From Psoroptes ovis (lineage: Eukaryota > Arthropoda > Arachnida > Sarcoptiformes > Psoroptidae), in contig PQWQ01000017.1 of assembly GCA_002943765.1 (NCBI GenBank), positions 558,001 to 622,000 of the forward strand: a stretch of DNA of 64,000 nucleotides, in the 5' to 3' direction. Numbering within the stretch: position 1 is the stretch's first letter; every line of letters starts with the position of its first letter. The notes below the pieces were generated by a model. That model saw only the letters and a list, made by a program, of their open reading frames with translations. It did not search any database and was not told where the DNA came from. Shown piece after piece: positions 50,568 to 60,900 of the stretch. The translations under genes were made by a program, and so were the position numbers.

Positions 50568-51759
50568 ATGAAATATTCAACGAATATTGTTTGATTTGAT
50601 TGATTAATAATTTCGAATAGGATTAACAATGTTAATTGATAATAGAAGATAATTCAATTGAATGCTGGGTTTTATTATTGATACAAATAATTAAATGATA
50701 ATAATTTGGATTTAATCAAATGATAATGATGATATTTACACAATTAGCATGATCACACACACACACACACACCCACATACACACACCCACACCAATATAT
50801 ATTTATATAATATGATATTAATCAATTATTTAAACAAATTATTTTACAATTATAATAATCAACGATAAATGATAAAACTTTCTATATTATTCAATTGTTT
50901 GCTTTCTTTGTTTTTACATTAAATATTGATGATATTTTACAAGTTGCAATAATTTTTATTTGAATTTCAATGACCTTTAAAAACATTACAACACTTTACC
51001 AAGCTCATGCATGCACATACACACAGTATAATGATTATCTTAAAAATGACAGATTCAATGTTGAAATAAACAAGACACATCTAAATTGATACAAACAAAC
51101 AAACTGATTTTCCATGAAACAAATTTTGCACAAATATTATTGATGATCATTGATCATGATTGAATGACACCGATCACATGACATATGTTCGAAAAAAAAA
51201 ATGTATCTGAATGTTACAATCAATCAATTAATTGTAATTAATTGATTAATTATGCAATCAATTTTAATTTTAATTTTTTTGAAAATTTTTAATTACTTAA
51301 GTGCCATTGATTATGATAATAATAATAATTATAATTATTGATAATGATAATGCAAATGATAATAATTCACGACATTTTTTTTTCTCTTTTTAAATTAAAT
51401 TTTGAACATTTTTTCTCTCTTATTTTATTTTAATTATGAGTAATATTAGTTGAAATAAAAATTTTTTTGAAAAATTTAAAATCAAATTGTAATAATCATT
51501 GATAACATTTGAATTTTACAACACAAATGAGAATTGAAAAATTTTAAATATTAAAATTGTTCTTTTTGTCGACGACAGATGCCGACACCTGCGATTTGTT
51601 TACATTAAAAAAATTAAAATTAATTTTAATTTAAATTTAGTTTAAATTTTATTTGATTTAAATTAATTGAATTTTGTTGAATTTTTTTTATGAATCTGTG
51701 CCATAAATTAATGATTTTATTGTTTTTCTTTTGATCAGAAATTTTTTCCTGCTGAAAAA
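50568..51759. other. 1.2-kb gap, amphiphysin 3' flank and ALG1 5' flank
   Basis: Simple AT-rich DNA with a CA microsatellite at 50754-50793. A splice-acceptor-like TTTTCTTTTGATCAG ends at 51738, which could define a spliced 5' exon for ALG1. No coding exon was found. Confidence 0.5.
50754..50793. repeat. (CA)n-rich microsatellite
   Basis: CA repeats broken by CCCACA steps, about 190 bp after the amphiphysin stop, likely in its 3' UTR. Confidence 0.85.
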
Positions 51760-53361
51760 ATGACATCTGAAACACGTAACGTTTGTATATGTGTTTCAGG
51801 TGATATTGGCCATAGTCCACGTATGCAATATCATTCATTATCGTTGGTTAAATTTTTCGACAATTATCATGTTGACATTATTGCTGAACAACAATCAAAA
51901 CCTTTGGATGAATTATTGGAAAATAATCGTATAAAAATTTTTCCATTATCATCCTATGAACCGATTAAATGTTTGTATCCAATGAACAATTTAATTAATG
52001 ATTGTTTAATTTGCCTAATACTATTATTTATAACTAGGTTTTCCGACAATATTGAATTATCTGTTGAAAATTGTATTCAATTCAATTCTGTTATTATGGA
52101 ATCTATTTCTGATACCAAAGCCAGATTATATTCTCGTGCAGGTTTGTATTTTGTTGTTTAATAAAAATTCCGATTCATGATTAGTTAATTTTATCATCAG
52201 AACCCACCATCAATACCCACTTTGCTGATTGTATGGCTTGTTTGTCGTTTACGTCGAAGTAAATTCATTATTGATTGGCATAATTATGGCCACACAATAT
52301 TGGCACTATCATTTAACAATAATCAAAATCATCCATTAGTACGTTTATATCGTTGGATTGAATTCAAAATTGGTAAACATTCCGATTATAATTTTTGTGT
52401 TACAAACGCAATGAAAAATGATCTTTATAAGCATATTGATCAAAAGTAAATTACATTACATTCAAAAATATAATGATGAAATATTAATTTTTTTTTTACT
52501 TTTCACCTAAATAATCAGGGCCATAGTTTTATATGATCGTCCATATTCATCATTTCAGCCGATCAAATCGGTTGAAGAAAAGCATTCATTTTTCTGTAAA
52601 TTACAATCTGAATATAAAGAATTGGAATATTCAACAACCACTCCAATATTGAATACGAATGAAACATTATTTACTCGATATTCATTTGATAAAGATGAAT
52701 ATGAAATGAAAACTGATCGTCCAATTATATTGATTAGCAGTACAAGTTGGACAAAAGATGAAGATTTTGGGATATTATTAGATGCATTGAATGAATTTGA
52801 AAAAAATTATATGAACAAAGTTATCAATACTAATGCTCAACCTAAAATTATGTGCATTATAACCGGTAAAGGACCGATGAAACAATATTATCAACGATTA
52901 ATTAAACAACAATATAGCTTTCAATCGATACGTTTTGTATTTCCATGGTTATCACCTGAAGATTATCCACGCTTGCTAGCATGTTCAGATTTAGGCATTT
53001 GTCTACATAAATCTTCAAGTGGTTTAGATTTACCAATGAAAGTATTGGATATGTTTGGTTCTTGTTTACCTGTTTGTGCATTCAATTATCAATGGTAAAT
53101 GATTTTTGAGTTTTTTCATTGATATTTAATTGATTTGTTTCCTTCAATCATATTCGCAGCATATCGGAATTAGTTGTCGAAGAACAATATGGATTACTAT
53201 TCCGTGATTCTGATGAATTGGTCAATTGTTTATTACGTTTGCTACAAGATTTCCCCACGTCTCTGGAACTAAAACGAATGAAACAAAATATTGAAAGTAG
53301 TTTCACCGGTAATGATTGGAATACTAATTGGAAAACGAATGCATTGAATGTTTTTAAATAA
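51760..53361 (+). CDS. ALG1: Chitobiosyldiphosphodolichol beta-mannosyltransferase (ALG1)
   Basis: ER enzyme that adds the first mannose to GlcNAc2-PP-dolichol in N-glycan assembly. Five exons: 51760-51970, 52038-52141, 52201-52445, 52519-53094 and 53160-53361. Introns are 67, 59, 73 and 65 bp and the product is 445 residues (human 464). The first intron lies inside what looks like one open frame. Removing it gives the conserved KPDYILVQNPPSIPTL; reading through does not. Other landmarks are GDIGHSPRMQYHSLSLV, FIIDWHNYGHTILAL, NFCVTNAMKNDL, SSTSWTKDEDFGILLDAL, ITGKGPMKQYY, FPWLSPEDYPRLL and DLGICLHKSSSGLDLPMKVLDMFG. The N-terminal membrane anchor of other ALG1 proteins is not in this model (see findings). 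It is tail-to-tail with NAB at 152 bp. Confidence 0.94.
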
Positions 53362-53513
53362 TCAAAGAGATTTCTAAAAATTGATTTTAATTATCATCGA
53401 AATTATGAATATGATTCAGAATTCAATACAAAATGAATGACAAAAATATTTTCTAGAAAAATTTTAAATAAAATTTAAAATCATAGAATCAAATCATACA
53501 AAATAAATAATGA

Positions 53514-56500
53514 TCATGATGATCGATAATATGTTTGATGATCATCTTTAATCATTGATGATTGTTGTTTTTGACTGCTACCACCATTGTTCGATGATGA
53601 TAATGTTGATGTTGCTGATATCGATATCAGGGCATTTAAACTTTGTACAATTTGTTCATTATTATTATGATTATGATTATTATCATCATTATTATTGATT
53701 AAATTGTCATTATTATGAATCAATTTGGTTGATTGTTCAATCAATGATGTTGTTGATGGTACATTATTGCCATGATTCATTGATAATGATGATGATGTTG
53801 GTGATGTCAATGGAAATGCTGATGTATTATCCGTATAATGACTTGAGTGATTCGGATTATTATTACAATTATTGAACAATGCCTGAGCATACAAGCTTTG
53901 TTGATATAATTGCATTTGTATTTGTGTTGTTGCATTTGATGCTACTGTTGCTGTCGCCGATGATGGTGGTAGTGTTGGTGTTGTTTGTGTTGATGATAAT
54001 AGCAATTGTTCATAGAATTTATCAAAACATTGCTCGCTGTTGATCGTTGGCAGCTGGTGATGATGACTTTCGGGCTTCGTATTCGTATCTTTTATTTTCG
54101 TCGAATTATTCAAATGTTTTTTCGGTGGACGTCCACGTGGTTTAACTGATTTTGGTGTCGATGATTTCGATGGTGTCATTGGTGGTTGTCTGGGTGGCGT
54201 TACCGATATTATTGGTGGAGTCGTTTGACGATCATTGTGATTATTTGGATTATCATTCATCAGTAAACAATTTCCTAATAATAAATTACGAATACTTTCA
54301 TCCAAAACATCATTGATCATCGATTGTTTACTGCTGTTTAAATGATCTAACGATGATGATGTATCTTCATTCGATGATGGCGGTGGAAAGCAATCTTTTT
54401 TATCTTAAGATATGATTTGAATGAAATAAGCATATTAAAATTCAAAGCACCGAAATGGTCAAAATCTTACTTGATTTGGCTGCCAAGGATTCTGGTGGCC
54501 GTCGATCATTTGATTCATAGACCATCGATTCAGTTTCATCCGAACAAATCGATGATGATCGACGTTTATGTTGGTGTTGATGATGGTTTGATTGATTTTT
54601 CTCATCAACATCTTTGCTATCATCGGAACGATTGCCTTGTTTGTCATCATCGATCGAAATATCAGTATCGATTTGTATTTGTTGTAAATTCTTTGATAAA
54701 TTATTACAACTATTGTTATAATCATTATTTCGTAATGTTGCGAAATTATCCATATCCAAATTTGAATTGAATGAAAATTGTGAATCTGAATCTAATTCTG
54801 TATCGATTAATCGATTATCATTATCATTTTCCATTTCAATCAATGTGGTTGTCGATGACAGTGATGAAGATGATGATACAGATGAAATGAATGATAATGT
54901 TGGTGAAAGTGCTTGATGTTTGAAGCTTCGATTTGATCTGTTTACCAATGATAATCAATGAATAGATCCATCATTTATTTTTCGAAGATTGGCTTCAAAT
55001 ATGATCAACATACCTTTGTTTTCGGTGCTTGTTTCGTACATTGGGCACATCATTCAACTCCTGCATTTGTTGTTGTTTTGATTCTAATTCACTTTTTTCA
55101 TTCGCCAGCTTTATTTGATGATTATTGATTGCATTCAGCTCATTTTGTAATTCATTCACTTTTTGATAATTTTTATCATTATTTGCTTGTTTTATTTGAA
55201 TTTGTATCGATTCTTGGTGGCTGTTCAACGATTTCAGCTGATCAACGATACCTTCTAAGCGATTCTATTCAATTTGAATTTAAATCAAACAATTTAATCA
55301 CCGATGATCATGATTAATTGAGCTCAAATGACTTACATGTTTACGCATACGATCATCGCTTGAATCATTATTATTATTATCATCTTTCTGGCTATTGTTA
55401 CCATTTTTCAACAACATTTGTCTTCGTAATCGTTTAATTGGTGGTTCATCATCTCTAATTGCCATCATCATTGATTCATCATTGGCTGAATTATCATCTA
55501 ATGATGATGATGATGATGTTTTAGATGTGTTTTGCAAGTGCTCACCATTGTTCGTACCAATATTATCATTATCGCTGTGATTATCATTGATGGTTCCATC
55601 TTCGCCTTTACTTTGACCTTTACCTTCAACCCTGTCCATATGATCATCATTTTTCTGATCATTATTATTATCGTCTTTACCATCTTTATTACCGATAGTG
55701 ATACGACAAAACTGAGATCGTGAATGTCCTTTCGAATATTGATAACCACTTTCACGTACAATTTGTCTTGCAAGTGGAAACAATTCATCACGACGATATA
55801 AAAATTTCGGTATTTTTGCACATAATTGTGCTGCAGCTTCATTCACCGACACCTCGTGCAGTGTCAACGGTTTCTCAGGTTTACGTTTACAATCAAAACG
55901 GCCATAAATGGCAGCATAGCGGCGTATTTCTTGCATTCGCCTCGGATTATCTACGGACATTTTCATTATGTTCTAACGAGTAAAATCAAGAAAAAAAATG
56001 GGGTCAGAAAAAACCGCGCAAAGCTTGCGGAAACCGTTGCGCAAATTTTGAAATTTACAAGCGAAACGCAAAAAAAATCCTGACATTTAACCCTTTGGTC
56101 TCATCAGAAAAAAAAATTTAAAAAAAAATCGCATAAAAAAATCCTATAACACAAACTATGTGTAAAAAAAATACTATAAAAAAAATTGTAAAATTTTTTT
56201 CAGCAGCCCTATTCATCCCTATTCATCTTACTCTGATAGCTGCGCAACCCTCCAACCTCATTGATTATACTTTGAATGTTTGAATGGCAATGTTTTTTTT
56301 TCATTATCCACCTTTGAATGGTTTATGAAACATCATAAACTCTATATGAAAAAAATGCTTTCGGATCGTTCCATTTGGCCCTAAAACAGCTTCGAAGTTT
56401 TTTTTTAAGGTTCTGGTGTGTGCTGTTGTGGGGTCTAATGATGTACAGTTGGTATACTGACTGTATACACTCGTGTAAAACGGAGCATTTGTGATCCTTA

Positions 56501-57677
56501 GGCGGGTAAAAGTTTGAGTTTTTTTCAATAATGAATGAATGAATCAATTCAGACTCTTAGAGGGTAAGGCCTATTATACCACACACAAGGTGTGTAAAAA
56601 AAATGCAAAAAATGTAAATATTTAAATTGTAATCAGCAAAAAAAAAAAATTAAAAACATTTTAACCCTTTCAAAATCAGGTAAAATGATCTGAAAAAAAA
56701 TAATCAACAACAAAATTAACAGATGTTTATAATCAATCAATGGCATCCGAAAGGGTTATAACCGTTGAAATATTTGGAAATATCTCATCATATCTTAAAA
56801 TATTCGATTTAACTCATTAAAAATCAAGGAACATCAAATCACTTTAGCTGATAAGTTTGCCAAGGTTGCTGCAGTCGACCTTTCGGATGTTTTTTACACC
56901 CGAGTGCCCATGATGACACTATGCCAAGCGTCGAAGTTGGACATACTGAATCTTTGGAATCAGAGATGGACGGAGACTGCTGATGGCCACACGACGAAAT
57001 TGTTCTTTCCAACAGTTGGATCGCGAATCAATACCAACTTTAGTCCCGATAGGGATTTGACAAGACTGCTGACAGGGCACGGCTGATGTGACCATACTAT
57101 TGCCACCCTTGTGATCACGGAACAAGGGTTGTTTTGCTTGTTCTTCATCATCATCATCATCATCATCAAATCACTTACCTCAATTTCTTTATTAATTCGT
57201 TTTCTATTTCCATTATTATTATTACCGACGGTCGGCTTAAGATTGTCCAGAATTTTTTTCGGTATATATCGGATCAATTGTTCGGCAGCTTCGGCTAATC
57301 GTTTGATTTGTTTTTCCATCAATATCGGTGTCATTGTTGATGGACTACATGGTTGATTGTATTCATTGATGCTCTGGAATTTGATTGATTTGAATTGGAT
57401 TGAATTGGTTTCGATTAAATTGAATTAAATTAGATTTAAATCAAAAATAAAAATTACCAGTGATTGATTCGGTGATGGTGTTTTTGATTGATTCAATCTT
57501 GCAGTTGGTGGTGCTGATGGACTAATGATGTTTGGCGATGTCATTGATGTTGCTGCTGGTGGCAGGACGATGGCTGATGATGGTGATGATTGCAATTTAG
57601 TCGATGCATTATCAACTGCATCTTTCGTCAATGGTCGTTGTTGTTGTTGTTGAATCGAATGTTTAATTAATGTTGTC

Positions 57678-57711
<34 letters not shown>

Positions 57712-60700
57712 ATGATAATGATTTTGTTACTAATGTTTGTGATTGTGATGATGATGATTGTGTTGAATGATTAAATGGTGATGGTGTTAATGGTGCTTGA
57801 AATAGTGCTATTAAGTGGACAAGAGCGGGAAGATTTTGGAAAAATGTTCCATAAAATTGAATTTACTCAAAATATTTACCTGGATTCGTTGCCCATTCAT
57901 GTAATGATTTCTGCAATCGTCTTACATGTAATGGTTTAGTTGCCATACCAACTAATGACATTATTTCAAGAAATTCTTCTTCACCAGCATCAAATAATTG
58001 TTGTACATCATCACCACCTTGACATATGAATGTATCATAATATGATAATAAATTTGCACGTTGTAATACACGATACAGTTGTAGCTCGGATTCATTCGTT
58101 GGTTGTGTTGTCATTGCAACTGTGATGACAAATAAAAAAAACAATTCATAGATCAAAAAAAAAATTCGTAGACCAAAAATAAGAAATTTCATTTGAAATT
58201 TAATCAAAAAACATTTGAAAAATTCGTCCAAAAATTTCAATGTGATTCATTAAATTAATGAAAAATAATGAATCAATGAATTAACGAATATCAAACATAC
58301 ATCATACACAGCATTCATCAAACAAAATGGACCAAAAATCAAATGATTTTATTTGATTTTTTTTTTTTTTTTTTTTTGATTTTCATTTATATGAGTATGT
58401 TTTGAATTGATAAAACGAATAATTTTTGAATGTTGAAAGACCCTTTTAGTCAAAAAAATGGGTTCGACGAATGAATGAAAAAAATAAAGTGAAATAACAA
58501 AAACAAAAAAAAAAACATCCCGAAAGGGTTGCCCAAAAAACCCTGTCACTGGTGACAGTGTGTGTGTGTATGTGTGTCGGTTGTATTGTATAAAACTAAT
58601 TGAAAAATAACCCAAAACGATGCATTGAAACAATGAAATGAAAATATATTTCATTTTCAACATACAAATTGGCAAATCGACAATTCAATATTCGAATATA
58701 AACATTATCAAATGATTTGACAGAGATTGGAAAAAAAAACTGGAGCAAATTTTTGATTTGATTTGGCCATGGAATCATCATCGTTGATGATGGAATGAGC
58801 AGCAGCCTTTAATTCCTCCTTCATTTTCAAATTTTCATTTTTTTTTTTTTTTGACAAATCACATTAATTAGGTTGTCCCATAAGTTCTTGCCGATTTTTC
58901 AATAATTTTCTACGATAATATCGGCAAGAACTTATGGGACAACCCAATATATCGATGAAATTATACAACAAAGAATAAGCGAATTGAATGAATGTCTAAC
59001 TACGAACCCTTTGAAGCCTCGATTCTTGGTTCATCATCATTATTTTCTAGATCTCTCGAAGAGAGGCCAAAGAGACGAAATGATGATTCTCGGTGGCGAA
59101 AAAACTGCCGTCACGACCCCCGACATGCCGTCATGAGCATCGGCCAGCCAACTTTGCATCCGACTAAATCGCTGCTTAAGGGTTCAAATAGATCATTTGG
59201 ACTTTGAGAATCACTGAGAATTGAATAGAAATGAGCGATTTCAATCAATTTTTATAATTATTTTTTTTTTTGTTTGTTTCAATCAAGTACATTTTATGAA
59301 TTTAATTATTAATTAGTTTAATTTGTAATCATTTTTCAATTAATTATTTTGTAATTGAAAATTTTCATATTTATTTTTTTCAATTAACAATTGTATCTTT
59401 GTGTGCAAACACACATGGAATATTTTTCAAAAAAAAAAAAAAAAAAAAAAAAAATGTTTCAACCCTTTCATATAATGCCTGACATATGAATACACGCGCG
59501 CTCACACACACACACTCACACTCTATTACTCCCTCCGCAAAATTCTGAATTTTTGGATTCAAACGATTCATATAGCACGTTCTTCTGTATGTTTTGGTTG
59601 GATTCGGTGCGCGTGCAAGTGCTTTTTTTGGCAGATTTTGGCCAAATAAAAAAAGGGTTTGATGATGTGATGTGGTGTAAACACGCACATACACACTCAT
59701 GAATGTGAACATCCTACACCCATAGTCCACATAGGCATAGTGATAGAATATTCTATTTTTAGGAAATTCAATGGCGGATGTGAGGTGGAATTTGGTGAAA
59801 ATTAGCAGAATTTTTTTTTTTTTTTTTGGTAAAAATCGCCCAAGAATCGCCACTAATTACCGTATATCTCCATTTAGACTGATTCTTATTAGCCGAAGAG
59901 ATTCAAAAAATTTTGAGGTTTCTTCAAGGATCAAGAAGATTCAAGGCGATTGAAGAGGTTCGGAAAAGGTTTTTCAAGAGGCTCAAGAAGAGGTTGATGG
60001 AGTTTTAAGAGGCTCGAAAAGAAGTAGAAGAGGCTCAAAGAGAGGTCCATGAGGTTTTCGAAGAGGTTCAAGAGGCTCAAAGAGAGCTTTAAGAGGCTCA
60101 AAAAGAGGTTCAAGAGATTCAAATGATCTTAGATATAATCTTAGAGATATAAGAGATAATCTTGAGGGTTTCGATCTGACAAATTACCGAATCAGTTAAT
60201 TGAAAACTTGTTGGAAAGTTAATCAATTAGCAAGCAATTAACAGATTACATCATTAATCGATAATGATATAAGTGATTTTTGTGTGAATTCAAGATAAAA
60301 TATAAGATCTTAGCCTATTGAAAGGGTTTCAATGGTTCATTGAATTCAATGATTAAAAAATCATTTAGGATTTGGAAAATTTCATCGAAAAACAAAAATA
60401 AATAAATAAAGCATTACAGTGAAGTCAACATTTGTGAAAAATGAGTCCATAGACTTACTTGTACCATTAAGATTTCTTCCCAATATTCTTGGAAATGGTG
60501 GATACATGTCGATAGGATTATTGCCTAAATGTTGATAGCCAAGTTGTTTTTCAATATTTGTTGAAATTTTTCCGGAATTATGATTGGAAATGCTCGAATT
60601 TTCAGTTAGAATCACTGTTGATGGCATCGAGCAAAGCTGCTTTGTTTCGGATGCTTGATGGCTCGAATCATTTGAATGCTCAAACTGATTTAGCTGATCA

Positions 60701-60900
60701 TCATTATTCGAATGTTCGGTACTCGAACATATTTTCAAACTGCTTCGACTGCCATCATCGTCATCATGGTCATCATCGTTGCCATTACCATTGTCGTCAA
60801 TGCCATCATCATTATTCATGATATCGGATGGTTGCTGCAGCTGCTGTCGTTGTTGATCATGTTGACCATCATCAGAATATTCTTCGGTTTTCGATTCCAT
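53514..60900 (-). CDS. nab: NGFI-A-binding protein (NAB) transcriptional corepressor
   Basis: Corepressor of EGR-type zinc-finger factors in the nucleus. Eight coding exons: 60900-60459, 58119-57880, 57807-57458, 57373-57179, 55972-55337, 55264-55014, 54937-54471 and 54403-53514. Phases agree throughout, for about 1156 residues. The NCD1 domain is unmistakable: SELQLYRVLQRANLLSYY, ICQGGDDVQQL, GEEEFLEIMSLVGMA and KPLHVRRLQKSLHEWATNP. NCD2 has QEIRRYAAIYGRFDCKRK, LTLHEVSVNEAAAQLC and RRDELFPLARQIVRESGY. Exon 6 encodes a coiled coil, and the C-terminal exon has an AT-hook-like KPRGRPPKKH. Introns 1 (2339 bp) and 4 (1206 bp) hold transposon debris. The first exon is acidic and low-complexity; its joining is an inference from phase. 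If it is wrong, translation would start at 58114 (MTTQPTNESE, 1007 residues). An ATG at 60936 would add 12 residues. Confidence 0.9.
56661..56759. mobile_element. Possible degenerate TTAA-type MITE in NAB intron 4
   Basis: It starts TTAACCCTTTC and ends GAAAGGGTTAT about 90 bp later. That gives 8-bp inverted ends and one intact and one decayed TTAA flank. The short matching ends make chance a real alternative. Confidence 0.3.
56826..57086 (+). pseudogene. Relic of a non-LTR retrotransposon RNase H domain
   Basis: One open frame reads KEHQITLADKFAKVAAVDLS, then LDILNLWNQRWTETADGHTT, KLFFPTVGSRI and LTRLLTGHG. The arrangement (an ADxxAKxAA helix, then WxxxWxxxxxGxxT, a PTV-type segment and the LTGHG closing motif) is typical of the RNase H region and tail of R1/Jockey/I-like LINE pol proteins. 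It ends in a stop directly after LTGHG, where the Cys-rich tail would follow, and nothing upstream continues it. It is a dead fragment inside NAB intron 4, opposite in strand to NAB. Confidence 0.65.
58868..58947. mobile_element. Mariner-like foldback MITE in NAB intron 1
   Basis: An 80-bp element has long inverted repeats: TTAGGTTGTCCCATAAGTTC at the left and, read from the right, TTGGGTTGTCCCATAAGTTC, continuing as TTGCCGA in both arms. The right flank is TA; the left TA is displaced by one base. It is the least diverged member of the family in this window. Confidence 0.85.
58992..59207 (+). other. Unidentified 71-codon frame of coding-like composition
   Basis: Inside NAB intron 1 on the opposite strand. 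Unlike its surroundings it has balanced base composition and an Arg/Ser-rich translation (RSLEERPKRRNDDSRWRKN, then SIGQPTLHPTKSLL). It may be a transposon gag-like fragment or an old exon. No family was recognised. Confidence 0.25.
59428..59453. repeat. Poly-A tract
   Basis: An uninterrupted run of about 25 A bases in NAB intron 1. On the minus strand it is poly-T. No retroposon body was seen attached to it. Confidence 0.8.
59930..60125. repeat. Purine-rich degenerate tandem repeat
   Basis: Units of GAGGTTCAAGAGGCTCAAAGA type, about 18-27 bp long, repeat with variation for roughly 190 bp inside NAB intron 1. Nearly all purine steps are on the plus strand. On the minus strand this yields a leucine-rich open frame that is a by-product of the repeat. 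Confidence 0.75.

Noticed and set aside
51760..52161. ALG1 first exon read straight through as one 133-codon frame
   Set aside because: The read-through loses the KPDYILVQNPP region. A 67-bp GT-AG intron (51971-52037) restores the family sequence in frame.
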